A stretch of DNA of 64,000 nucleotides. It comes from Tritrichomonas musculus (lineage: Eukaryota; Parabasalia; Tritrichomonadida; Tritrichomonadidae). The notes under the pieces are model-generated. The model was not told the DNA's origin. It saw only the letters and a program-made list of their open reading frames with translations, and ran no database searches. The translations under genes and the position numbers were made by a program. Every line of letters starts with the position of its first letter. The first letter of the stretch is position 1. Where the stretch lies: positions 248,001-312,000 of the forward strand of contig JAPFFF010000035.1 in assembly GCA_039105265.1 (NCBI GenBank), written 5' to 3'. This document shows, piece after piece, positions 41,552-51,800 of the stretch.

Positions 41552-43519
41552 TTAATTATTATTATTTTGTTTCAATTTTTTAAAATAAAAGATTCCTTCT
41601 TGTACCAATTGAATTGTCGAAATTTGCTGATTATTTATGAAAAAACTATCAATCTCTTGGGAATAATGCATACTAACATATCCCCTGATTTTATTTTCAT
41701 CCTTGTAGCGGCTGAAAAATTTGATAGTTTTTATAGCGTATTCAATATCATTTTCATAATGACCAACATAGTTTTCTGCTTCTTGAAGGAAATCAAAGTC
41801 CATTATAATGTCATTATATTGGAAATTTAACTGTAATTCGCATTCAGGGAGTTCTGGAAATTGGGAACCAATGCGTAAGCGATGTACACATGGAATATCA
41901 ATTCTGTAATTAGATGATGCAAGCTTATTGTTGCTGCAGGCGCATTCATTGATTGAGGTTTGATAAAAAGCAATCATGTTTTGCATGCAGGCATCGTCGA
42001 AGGATTTCATCATTTTAACAGTCTTGTTTTTTAAGTAATAGTAATTGTGAGCAATTCTTTTATTTACATTCATATACTTGTCCATTAAAGAAGTATATAA
42101 TCTAAAAATAGACTGGTAAAAAGTATTCCTCCTTGGTGTCCTTTTATTCAAATGACCGTGAGTTGCCTCAAGCGTATTTGTTGTAGAGGGCATCCGAGCT
42201 TGGCAACGCACGGCCAGTGACACTTCATTCCAGCGTTTTGGATTTTGAATACATATTTGGTTGTTTAAAAACACAAGTCCTACTTTTGATAAAGATGCAT
42301 TTATATTTATAAACTCTTCATTATTTTGAGCACATATTTCTGAAAATTTATTTGAGAATATTTGTGTACAATTAAAAAGGTCTAAATTGCTTTCACATTT
42401 TATTAATCTTTCAATTTCGAAACTATAATCTTTATTTTTTAAATTGGTTAACAAATGCTTAATACAACATAAATGTTTCATTTTAAATTCATCACAAATC
42501 ACCAATAAAGCTTTTCCTTGGTCGCTTTCTAAAAATTTATTTGTAAATTCAATGTTTATTTGGTCTTTGACAGTATTCAATAACAAACGGTATAAATTTG
42601 CATTTTCAGTATTACCGAATGCAAAAGCAATCGGCAAACTTGTGTTGCTGAAACATGCCATTAAAATGGCAGTTACAAAGTTATCCATTATTGTCCATGT
42701 TGTGTCGAGTATGTAACCTTCTATAGAAAAATCACCATTCTGAAAAAGTGAATTTGAATATGGTAAAATAAAAACACCACCTACTATGTAATATTCATTA
42801 TTATTTAAAAAATAATTGGGCAATTTTCTTCTACATGTTTTATATTTTAATACGAATTTTAAATAGCCTTTAACTTCTTCTCTTTTTAAATCATCTATAG
42901 ATTGAATCCTTTTAGAATTAACTACAGAAAAAGTTTCGTGATATTTGTAAATCATTTCTGTACACTCGTTTAAAGGAAGGCCTGCTGGAATTATACGCTT
43001 TGAAAAAAAATGAAAAATTTTTGAAAAATCATATTTTGAACTGTAAACCATTGAACATTTATATAACAAAATCTGTGATCCTACACTTATTTCATTAAAT
43101 TTTTTAAAAAATCTAACGTGATTTTGAAGTTTGACTGTTTTCATCATTTTATTTTCGGCGCCAATTGAAGAATAGAAAACTTTTTTCTCAGTCTCGAAAT
43201 GTTCGTTCAAAAAGTTAGAAGATAAGTAAACATAAATTGAATCTGAAATTAGAATATTAATTTTATTATCAAGATTGGCAGAATCACGAAAGTGAAAATA
43301 TAGTTTTCTTTGATTTTTATCATCGTTTACAATGCTAAAAGGATGACTGTTTGGAATAAAAGTATGCATCTCGTTTAAAAAAATTTGTAAATATGTATAA
43401 TCCCAGAAACATTGTCTTTGCGGATAAACTAATATCATTTTTGGGCTTTTTGGATTATTAAGTATATAATCTTCTCTATAAAACTGTGTTGTTAGCGCTA
43501 AAATCGGTTCGTAGTCCAT
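41552..43519 (-). CDS. MULE-type transposase with SWIM zinc finger, 655 aa
   Basis: An intact frame from ATG 43,517-43,519. The catalytic core has the MULE pattern: GYILDTTW (Asp 272), ESDQGKAL (Asp 333), CIKH (the C-x2-H motif, 352-355) and STTNTLEATHGHLN (Glu 451). The C-terminus holds a SWIM zinc finger of C-x-C...C-x-H form (Cys 526, Cys 528, Cys 544, His 546). The N-terminal 240 residues are probably DNA-binding but no FLYWCH/WRKY pattern is clear. The gene ends 28 bp from the Polinton, which probably inserted into or beside the MULE. Terminal inverted repeats are not certain. A host-domesticated MULE-derived gene is possible but less likely. Confidence 0.85.
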   Translation of the reverse strand: MDYEPILALTTQFYREDYILNNPKSPKMILVYPQRQCFWDYTYLQIFLNEMHTFIPNSHPFSIVNDDKNQRKLYFHFRDSANLDNKINILISDSIYVYLSSNFLNEHFETEKKVFYSSIGAENKMMKTVKLQNHVRFFKKFNEISVGSQILLYKCSMVYSSKYDFSKIFHFFSKRIIPAGLPLNECTEMIYKYHETFSVVNSKRIQSIDDLKREEVKGYLKFVLKYKTCRRKLPNYFLNNNEYYIVGGVFILPYSNSLFQNGDFSIEGYILDTTWTIMDNFVTAILMACFSNTSLPIAFAFGNTENANLYRLLLNTVKDQINIEFTNKFLESDQGKALLVICDEFKMKHLCCIKHLLTNLKNKDYSFEIERLIKCESNLDLFNCTQIFSNKFSEICAQNNEEFININASLSKVGLVFLNNQICIQNPKRWNEVSLAVRCQARMPSTTNTLEATHGHLNKRTPRRNTFYQSIFRLYTSLMDKYMNVNKRIAHNYYYLKNKTVKMMKSFDDACMQNMIAFYQTSINECACSNNKLASSNYRIDIPCVHRLRIGSQFPELPECELQLNFQYNDIIMDFDFLQEAENYVGHYENDIEYAIKTIKFFSRYKDENKIRGYVSMHYSQEIDSFFINNQQISTIQLVQEGIFYFKKLKQNNNN

Positions 43520-43839
43520 TGATGATTTAAAATTTTATTTAGACCACGACCACCAAACGATTAAAATTCTTTCAAAAAAATTGAATTAAAATTTTCGAAA
43601 TTTTGCGGGTTTTCAAATCTATCAAAAATTGAGTAAATCAAGAATTTTTTTTATATAAAAGATTCCTTTTATTTTTATTAAAAAATACAAAATGATAAAA
43701 TCTTTTTATGGAGAGGATAAGCGATATAATTCTACAGATATTCAATAATTTTGTTTCCTAAAACAATGTCATTTTCTGAATAATCATTGCTTTGACTTGC
43801 CGAATGACCGATGTTTTGATCTTTTGAATCATCAATGTT

Positions 43840-44091
43840 TTAATTTCCTGAATTATCAAAGTTTTGATTTGATAATTCATCAATGCATTCATCTATTGAA
43901 TTATCAACCTTCTGAAGTTTCAAATTTTCATACGAGTTTCTAATTTGATTCTTTTTATACATTCTTATTAATACAATGATGCTTACTAAAAAATTAGCCA
44001 CCGTTAATAATACATCACGCGTAATCACAATATAGCAATTCACAATAAAAAAACTATATGTAATATATGCATAAAAGTATATTATGCACAT
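43840..44091 (-). CDS. truncated multi-pass membrane protein fragment, 83 aa or longer
   Basis: Two strongly hydrophobic segments (IIYFYAYITYSFFIV and LLTVANFLVSIIVLI) are followed by a basic stop-transfer sequence (RMYKKNQ) and an acidic tail (IDECIDEL). The frame remains open for about 35 codons upstream of the ATG, adding another likely helix (IIAIGRLFIICFILI) up to the edge of the 120-bp satellite. This looks like the C-terminal half of a larger membrane protein whose 5' part is gone or replaced by the array. The parent family is not recognised. Confidence 0.35.
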   Translation of the reverse strand: MCIIYFYAYITYSFFIVNCYIVITRDVLLTVANFLVSIIVLIRMYKKNQIRNSYENLKLQKVDNSIDECIDELSNQNFDNSGN

Positions 44092-44171
44092 GAAAAAATG
44101 TACAAATCTAATTGGCCAATAAGGAGGAGGGATTAATATAAAGCATATAATAAATAGACGCCCAATTGCAA

Positions 44172-45698
44172 TAATAAGGTTGTTTAGCTGTTATAAAAGT
44201 TGTCGTTTTTAAGTAAAAACTCTCGAAAATGTTGAATATCTCTATCTTGTTTTAATCTTGTTTCTGTAAAGTAAAGAGTTTAATTGTAGAATAATAAGGT
44301 TGTTTAGCTGTTATAAAAGTTGTCGTTTTTAAGTAAAAACTCTCGAAAATGTTGAATATCTCTATCTTGTTTTAATCTTGTTTCTGTAAAGTAAAGAGTT
44401 TAATTGTAGAATAATAAGGTTGTTTAGCTGTTATAAAAGTTGTCGTTTTTAAGTAAAAACTCTCGAAAATGTTGAATATCTCTATCTTGTTTTAATCTTG
44501 TTTCTGTAAAGTAAAGAGTTTAATTGTAGAATAATAAGGTTGTTTAGCTGTTATAAAAGTTGTCGGTTTTAAGTAAAAACTCTTGAGAATGTTGAATATC
44601 TCCATCTTGCTTTAATCTTGTTTGTGTGAAGTAAAGAGCTCGAATGTAGACTAATAACGTTGCTTAGTTGTGATAAAAGTTGTCGGTTTTAAGTAAAAAC
44701 TCTTGAGAATGTTGAATATCTCCATCTTGCTTTAATCTTGTTTGTGTGAAGTAAAGAGCTCGAATGTAGACTAATAATGTTGCTTAGTTGTGATAAAAGT
44801 TGTCGGTTTTAAGTAAAAACTCTTGAGAATGTTGAATATCTCCATCTTGCTTTAATCTTGTTTGTGTGAAGTAAAGAGCTCGAATGTAGACTAATAATGT
44901 TGCTTAGTTGTGATAAAAGTTGTCGGTTTTAAGTAAAAACTCTTGAGAATGTTGAATATCTCCATCTTGCTTTAATCTTGTTTCTGTAAAGTAAAGAGTT
45001 TAATTGTAGAATAATAAGGTTGTTTAGCTGTTATAAAAGTTGTCGGTTTTAAGTAAAAACTCTTGAGAATGTTGAATATCTCCATCTTGCTTTAATCTTG
45101 TTTGTGTGAAGTAAAGAGCTCGAATGTAGACTAATAACGTTGCTTAGTTGTGATAAAAGTTGTCGGTTTTAAGTAAAAACTCTTGAGAATGTTGAATATC
45201 TCCATCTTGCTTTAATCTTGTTTGTGTGAAGTAAAGAGCTCGAATGTAGACTAATAATGTTGCTTAGTTGTGATAAAAGTTGTCGGTTTTAAGTAAAAAC
45301 TCTTGAGAATGTTGAATATCTCCATCTTGCTTTAATCTTGTTTGTGTGAAGTAAAGAGCTCGAATGTAGACTAATAATGTTGCTTAGTTGTGATAAAAGT
45401 TGTCGGTTTTAAGTAAAAACTCTTGAGAATGTTGAATATCTCCATCTTGCTTTAATCTTGTTTGTGTGAAGTAAAGAGCTCGAATGTAGACTAATAATGT
45501 TGCTTAGTTGTGATAAAAGTTGTCGGTTTTAAGTAAAAACTCTTGAGAATGTTGAATATCTCCATCTTGCTTTAATCTTGTTTGTGTGAAGTAAAGAGCT
45601 CGAATGTAGACTAATAATGTTGCTTAGTTGTGATAAAAGTTGTCGGTTTTAAGTAAAAACTCTTGAGAATGTTGAATATCTCCATCTTGCTTTAATCT
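44172..45698 (+). repeat. 120-bp satellite array, about 12.7 copies
   Basis: A strict 120-bp period with the landmark 'ttataaaagttgtcg' or 'tgataaaagttgtcgg'. The first three copies form one subtype ('actctcgaaaatg', 'tttctgtaaagtaaag'). Later copies are mostly another ('actcttgagaatg', 'tttgtgtgaagtaaag', 'ctcgaatgtagact'). Mosaic copies sit at the boundaries. A four-copy, 480-bp block (44,521-45,000) is repeated at 45,001-45,480. It is unrelated in sequence to the 121- and 133-bp arrays. Confidence 0.96.
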
Positions 45699-45763
45699 AA
45701 AGAATGTTTAAAAAAAATAAGAAAAGGTCAATTTTAAATATTTTGACCATTGCTTTTTGAGAT

Positions 45764-45791
45764 ACTGCTCTGGTCACTTCACCAGAGCAGT
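45764..45791. other. hairpin with 11-bp perfect stem
   Basis: 'actgctctggt' pairs with 'accagagcagt' around a 6-nt loop. An outer, less perfect extension (ttgagat/gctcaa) follows. A second small dyad (ggtcaa...ttgacc) lies just upstream. It could be a structured RNA, a terminator-like site or a transposon end. Confidence 0.6.
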
Positions 45792-45974
45792 GCTCAAAAT
45801 ACAATTTATCTTGTCATTTATTCTATGAGATGTATGAAAAGTTAAAACGTAAAAAAATTATTGGAAGTATATCTTCAACTATAAATTAAAAAATGATTTA
45901 CATTTATAATTTTAATTAGAAAAGCTAATATTCTTAAAGAGAATATATACTAAAATATATTAATTCAAATATTT

Positions 45975-46023
45975 GATTGGATAGGCGAGTAACAAAAATT
46001 TGGATTGGCCAGTAACAAAATTA
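45975..46023 (+). promoter_or_regulatory. tandem GATTGG...AGTAACAAAA motif before the kinase gene
   Basis: Two near-copies, 'gattggataggcgagtaaca' and 'gattggccagtaacaaaa', end about 10 bp before the ATG at 46,033. Duplicated promoter elements (CCAAT-like on the other strand) are plausible, but no consensus is established. Confidence 0.3.
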
Positions 46024-46032
46024 TAATAGTTA

Positions 46033-47940
46033 ATGACAGACAAAACGCCAAGCCAGCGCGAAAAATATTTATTTGATGTCAACAATTATAAAATTGTAAC
46101 AGAAATCAATAGAGGAGGCTTTGGAGTTGTTAATTTAGTCAAAGATCAAACATCAGAAAAGGAATATGCTGCGAAAACCAATTTTTTGCAAAATAAAAAT
46201 CAAAATAAGCTTTATATTTCACGAGAAATTCGAATTTTAATTCAAGTTCAGCATCCAACTATTATTCAGTTTCGAGGTTTTTCTTATGTTGACTTTGAGA
46301 ACCACAAGAACATTACAATTCTTATGGATTACATGAAGAATGGTTCATTGGCTGATTTAATTGCCAAAGAAGAGAAAGGGCTTTCCCCCTCCGAATATAA
46401 TAATACAAAGCGCCAAATTATTCTCATTGGTATAGCACGTGGCATGATGCTTCTACATAAACTCCACATTATTCATCGAGATCTAAAACCAGAAAACATT
46501 TTACTTGACGATGATTTATATCCCCATATTTCAGATTTTGGCCTTTCCAAATTTTTTGATCCAAATCACTCAACAAGCCAATCAATGGCTGATATAGGTA
46601 CAGCTGCATACATGGCTCCCGAAGTTATCGCTACAGAGCGCTACAACACCAAGGCGGACGTTTACTCTTTTGGAATTTTAATGTACGAAATTTTGTCAGG
46701 CAAACGTGCATACCAAAACTTACTCACGGGCAAGAAAAAAATCTCAATTTTCATATTTAAACAGAAAATCTTGGAAGGTTTGCGTCCAGAAATCGAAAAA
46801 GGATCAATGAAGAAGAGCCACAAAATAATGATTGAAAAGTGCCTCTCAAAAGATCCAAAAGATCGTCCAACTTTTTCAGAACTTTACAAAAAGTTGAGTT
46901 TGTCAAGTGAAGATGACTTTCTTAATTTTGACTACCAAGAAGAGCAAAAAATCAACTACGAAGAAGAAGAAGATAATGACAATGATGAAATAGAAGTAAA
47001 CAATACTTTTTGCATTGATTCAGTTGACTACGATGAGGTTTTTTGCTACATTGAGAGCATAAGTGAAGAACCAACACAATATAATCAACAGATTTCAAAT
47101 GTAGAAGTAGCTCCAGTGAAAGTAGAAGAAATCGAGAAGTTGGAAAATGAAGTTGAAAATCTTAAAAATTTACTTAAAGAGAGCAACAATGAAGTTGAAT
47201 TATTGAAAGAAGACCTAGCAAGACAAATTGATGAAATGAAACAAGATCATGCAAGACAAATTGATGAAATAAAACAAGATCATGCAAGACAAATTGATGA
47301 AATAAATAAAAAGCATGATACTGCAATTGATAATTTAACAAAAGAAATCAATCGATTAAAAGAAGAAAATCAAAACAGAAATTCAATTGTCGATTACAAA
47401 TATTATGATAAAGATTTTCCTGGAGGTGTTTTATACACACAAAGGTATAATGTAAAAATTACAGCTGGTGGCCATAAAAGATCTGATGCGAGATTGATTG
47501 ATTTGACTGCTAGAAATGGTTTTGCAAACTATAATTACGAAGCTTCAGTCAGAGAATTTCTTTTGAATAAATCTGAATCGGATAGTTACATTGAATTCGA
47601 TTTCATAGATAAAAAGATTCAATTGAAATCATATTTAATATATTCAAATGGAAATCCTTCAAATATAGGATACCATCCAAGATCTTGGAGAATTGTAGGT
47701 TATGATGATAAAAATGATCAATATAGTTGGAAATTACTTGATAGACATGAGAATGAAAGTGTTTTAAATTTTCCTAATATTGAATGCGTTTTTGAATGCA
47801 AATCTTGTCATAGTGCAAGTAAATATCGATACATTAGATACATTCAAGAAGCTAACTTTGCTTCTTGTGGTCTCACTCCGAACAATTATAATGTAAATAT
47901 CGGTGGTTTTGATTTATTTGGAACAATATTCAAGGAATAA
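46033..47940 (+). CDS. protein kinase with coiled coil and discoidin-like C-terminus, 635 aa
   Basis: The kinase domain (residues about 19-290) has all catalytic motifs: Gly loop NRGGFGVV, YAAK (Lys 48), HRDLKPEN (148-155), DFG (168-170), MAPE and DVYSFG. It is of the TKL-like type abundant in trichomonads. An acidic linker follows, then a coiled coil (about 365-460) with exact 12-residue repeats around DHARQIDEIKQ. Residues about 470-633 resemble an F5/8 type C (discoidin, galactose-binding-like) fold: YIEFDF, YLIYSNGN, PRSWRIVGYDD, YRYIRYIQ and NIGGFDLFG. No signal peptide or membrane helix is seen, so the discoidin-like part is probably cytosolic and may bind proteins or glycans. Confidence 0.9.
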   Translation: MTDKTPSQREKYLFDVNNYKIVTEINRGGFGVVNLVKDQTSEKEYAAKTNFLQNKNQNKLYISREIRILIQVQHPTIIQFRGFSYVDFENHKNITILMDYMKNGSLADLIAKEEKGLSPSEYNNTKRQIILIGIARGMMLLHKLHIIHRDLKPENILLDDDLYPHISDFGLSKFFDPNHSTSQSMADIGTAAYMAPEVIATERYNTKADVYSFGILMYEILSGKRAYQNLLTGKKKISIFIFKQKILEGLRPEIEKGSMKKSHKIMIEKCLSKDPKDRPTFSELYKKLSLSSEDDFLNFDYQEEQKINYEEEEDNDNDEIEVNNTFCIDSVDYDEVFCYIESISEEPTQYNQQISNVEVAPVKVEEIEKLENEVENLKNLLKESNNEVELLKEDLARQIDEMKQDHARQIDEIKQDHARQIDEINKKHDTAIDNLTKEINRLKEENQNRNSIVDYKYYDKDFPGGVLYTQRYNVKITAGGHKRSDARLIDLTARNGFANYNYEASVREFLLNKSESDSYIEFDFIDKKIQLKSYLIYSNGNPSNIGYHPRSWRIVGYDDKNDQYSWKLLDRHENESVLNFPNIECVFECKSCHSASKYRYIRYIQEANFASCGLTPNNYNVNIGGFDLFGTIFKE

Positions 47941-48890
47941 TCATCTATGACTTATTTGATCATAAATAAATTTACTTAATATAATTTTTATTTTTATTTT
48001 TTAAATTAGTTTTGTATAATATAATAATCAGGTATGCCTTTCGGGAGTCCCTTGTAAACTCGGATAATTAAACGGTCTTCCTCGAAATTATTCCTCGAAC
48101 TTTTTTCGAGAAAAAGATTTTACTCTAACGTTTATTTTTTTTAGAACACATTTTTTTACCCGAAAAACTCGAATTTAAAGAATAATTAAAAATTAAGCAT
48201 TATTCATTTTCAAAATGAATCATTTTGCTGGAAATAGTGGTTTACTATATGATTTTTTTAAAAAATGTTAGATATAGCTATATTATCGGTTGAATGCACA
48301 CTCTATATATATCCCTTTCGGCCGTATGCCGTAATTGAAGATTTTTTTATGTAAAGTATTCAAAAAGTTGCACTTTTGCCGTGTGCCGTAGAAATTTTGT
48401 AAAATAAACTATTCAATGAACGACCAAATAGCCGTATTTTACAAAACCGCCGAAGGGCTACTCTATATAAATCCCCCAACTTTTTTTTGAATAGTTTACA
48501 CTTTCGTAAACATCTCAAAAAGTTGGAAATAAAATTCTGAAGAAAACGATCAATAAGGTCAAAGTTCATTCTATTCAAAAAGTTGTATCGTTAAGGTATT
48601 CAAAAAGTGATACTTAAATAAAACCAAAAGAGCGCCATAAGTTTTATATATATCTTGCATAGTCAAAGCATCTTTAGCAAACAACGATTCATCACAGGTA
48701 TCAGCAAACGATTTGCAGCATTAACAGGCAATGATATAGAGCATTATAAGTTAAAGATACCAATAGTCGGCAACTAAAATTACGTATTTAACGATTTTTA
48801 ACAACAGCAACCAAGGATTCTCGCCTACATCATCCAAGGATTCTCGCCTACACCAACCTAGGATTCTCGCCTTTCATCAGAACTATTATA
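47941..48890. other. non-coding region leading into the 133-bp array
   Basis: No gene. Base composition becomes less AT-rich after about 48,030 ('ggtatgcctttcgggagtcc'), which may mark the outer end of the following transposon. It holds several 'attcaaaaagttg' words (48,358-48,610), two 'ccgt(a/g)tgccgta' words, and a 23-bp triplet repeat with 'aggattctcgcct' (48,811-48,879). Confidence 0.5.
48811..48879 (+). repeat. 23-bp tandem repeat, three copies
   Basis: Three units sharing 'aggattctcgcct', starting at 48,811, 48,834 and 48,857, immediately before the 133-bp array. Confidence 0.85.
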
Positions 48891-51800
48891 AACGCATAAA
48901 CATATGCTTATAATGATGATATTTATTAATCTTTATTAAAACGCAGGAATGAGTGATAACGACGTCACGACATCAAATGGAGTTCCGAGTATCTCAAGAA
49001 AGACTCACTTTATAACAGATATAAACGCATAAACATATGCTTATAATGATGATATTTATTAATCTTTATTAAAACGCAGGAATGAGTGATAACGACATCA
49101 CGACATCAAATGGAGTTCCGAGTATCTCAAGAAAGACTCACTTTGTGCCAGATATAAACGCATAAACATATAATGATAATGATGATATTTGTTAATCTTT
49201 ATTAAAACGCAGGAATGAGTGATAACGACATCACGACATCAAATGGAGTTCCGAGTATCTCAAGAAAGACTCACTTTGTGCCAGATATAAACGCATAAAC
49301 ATATGCTTATAATGATGATATTTGTTAATCTTTATTAAAACGCAGGAATGAGTGATAACGACGTCACGACATCAAATGGAGTTCCGAGTATCTCAAGAAA
49401 GACTCACTTTATAACAGATATAAACGCATAAACATATAATGATAATGATGATATTTATTAATCTTTATTAAAACGCAGGAATGAGTGATAACGACATCAC
49501 GACATCAAATGGAGTTCCGAGTATCTCAAGAAAGACTCACTTTGTGCCAGATATAAACGCATAAACATATAATGATAATGATGATATTTGTTAATCTTTA
49601 TTAAAACGCAGGAATGAGTGATAACGACATCACGACATCAAATGGAGTTCCGAGTATCTCAAGAAAGACTCACTTTATAACAGATATAAACGCATAAACA
49701 TATAATGATAATGATAATATTTATTAATCTTTATTAAAACGCAGGAATGAGTGATAACGACATCACGACATCAAATGGAGTTCCGAGTATCTCAAGAAAG
49801 ACTCACTTTGTGCCAGATATAAACGCATAAACATATAATGATAATGATGATATTTGTTAATCTTTATTAAAACGCAGGAATGAGTGATAACGACGTCACG
49901 ACATCAAATGGAGTTCCGAGTATCTCAAGAAAGACTCACTTTGTGCCAGATATAAACGCATAAACATATAATGATAATGATGATATTTGTTAATCTTTAT
50001 TAAAACGCAGGAATGAGTGATAACGACGTCACGACATCAAATGGAGTTCCGAGTATCTCAAGAAAGACTCACTTTGTGCCAGATATAAACGCATAAACAT
50101 ATAATGATAATGATGATATTTGTTAATCTTTATTAAAACGCAGGAATGAGTGATAACGACATCACGACATCAAATGGAGTTCCGAGTATCTCAAGAAAGA
50201 CTCACTTTATAACAGATATAAACGCATAAACATATAATGATAATGATAATATTTATTAATCTTTATTAAAACGCAGGAATGAGTGATAACGACGTCACGA
50301 CATCAAATGGAGTTCCGAGTATCTCAAGAAAGACTCACTTTATAACAGATATAAACGCATAAACATATAATGATAATGATAATATTTATTAATCTTTATT
50401 AAAACGCAGGAATGAGTGATAACGACATCACGACATCAAATGGAGTTCCGAGTATCTCAAGAAAGACTCACTTTGTGCCAGATATAAACGCATAAACATA
50501 TGCTTATAATGATGATATTTGTTAATCTTTATTAAAACGCAGGAATGAGTGATAACGACATCACGACATCAAATGGAGTTCCGAGTATCTCAAGAAAGAC
50601 TCACTTTGTGCCAGATATAAACGCATAAACATATGCTTATAATGATGATATTTGTTAATCTTTATTAAAACGCAGGAATGAGTGATAACGACATCACGAC
50701 ATCAAATGGAGTTCCGAGTATCTCAAGAAAGACTCACTTTATAACAGATATAAACGCATAAACATATAATGATAATGATAATATTTATTAATCTTTATTA
50801 AAACGCAGGAATGAGTGATAACGACGTCACGACATCAAATGGAGTTCCGAGTATCTCAAGAAAGACTCACTTTATAACAGATATAAACGCATAAACATAT
50901 GCTTATAATGATGATATTTGTTAATCTTTATTAAAACGCAGGAATGAGTGATAACGACATCACGACATCAAATGGAGTTCCGAGTATCTCAAGAAAGACT
51001 CACTTTGTGCCAGATATAAACGCATAAACATATGCTTATAATGATGATATTTGTTAATCTTTATTAAAACGCAGGAATGAGTGATAACGACATCACGACA
51101 TCAAATGGAGTTCCGAGTATCTCAAGAAAGACTCACTTTATAACAGATATAAACGCATAAACATATGCTTATAATGATGATATTTGTTAATCTTTATTAA
51201 AACGCAGGAATGAGTGATAACGACATCACGACATCAAATGGAGTTCCGAGTATCTCAAGAAAGACTCACTTTGTGCCAGATATAAACGCATAAACATATG
51301 CTTATAATGATGATATTTGTTAATCTTTATTAAAACGCAGGAATGAGTGATAACGACATCACGACATCAAATGGAGTTCCGAGTATCTCAAGAAAGACTC
51401 ACTTTATAACAGATATAAACGCATAAACATATAATGATAATGATGATATTTGTTAATCTTTATTAAAACGCAGGAATGAGTGATAACGACATCACGACAT
51501 CAAATGGAGTTCCGAGTATCTCAAGAAAGACTCACTTTGTGCCAGATATAAACGCATAAACATATGCTTATAATGATGATATTTGTTAATCTTTATTAAA
51601 ACGCAGGAATGAGTGATAACGACATCACGACATCAAATGGAGTTCCGAGTATCTCAAGAAAGACTCACTTTGTGCCAGATATAAACGCATAAACATATAA
51701 TGATAATGATGATATTTGTTAATCTTTATTAAAACGCAGGAATGAGTGATAACGACATCACGACATCAAATGGAGTTCCGAGTATCTCAAGAAAGACTCA

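Noticed and set aside
44172-45698. The 120-bp array as the arm of the 41,552 MULE
   Set aside because: No inverted partner array was found on the other side and a membrane-protein fragment lies between; kept only as a suggestive neighbour.
48360-48578. 72-residue minus-strand frame before the 133-bp array
   Set aside because: It is made of repeated 'attcaaaaagttg' and 'gccgta' words; likely a by-product of transposon subterminal DNA.
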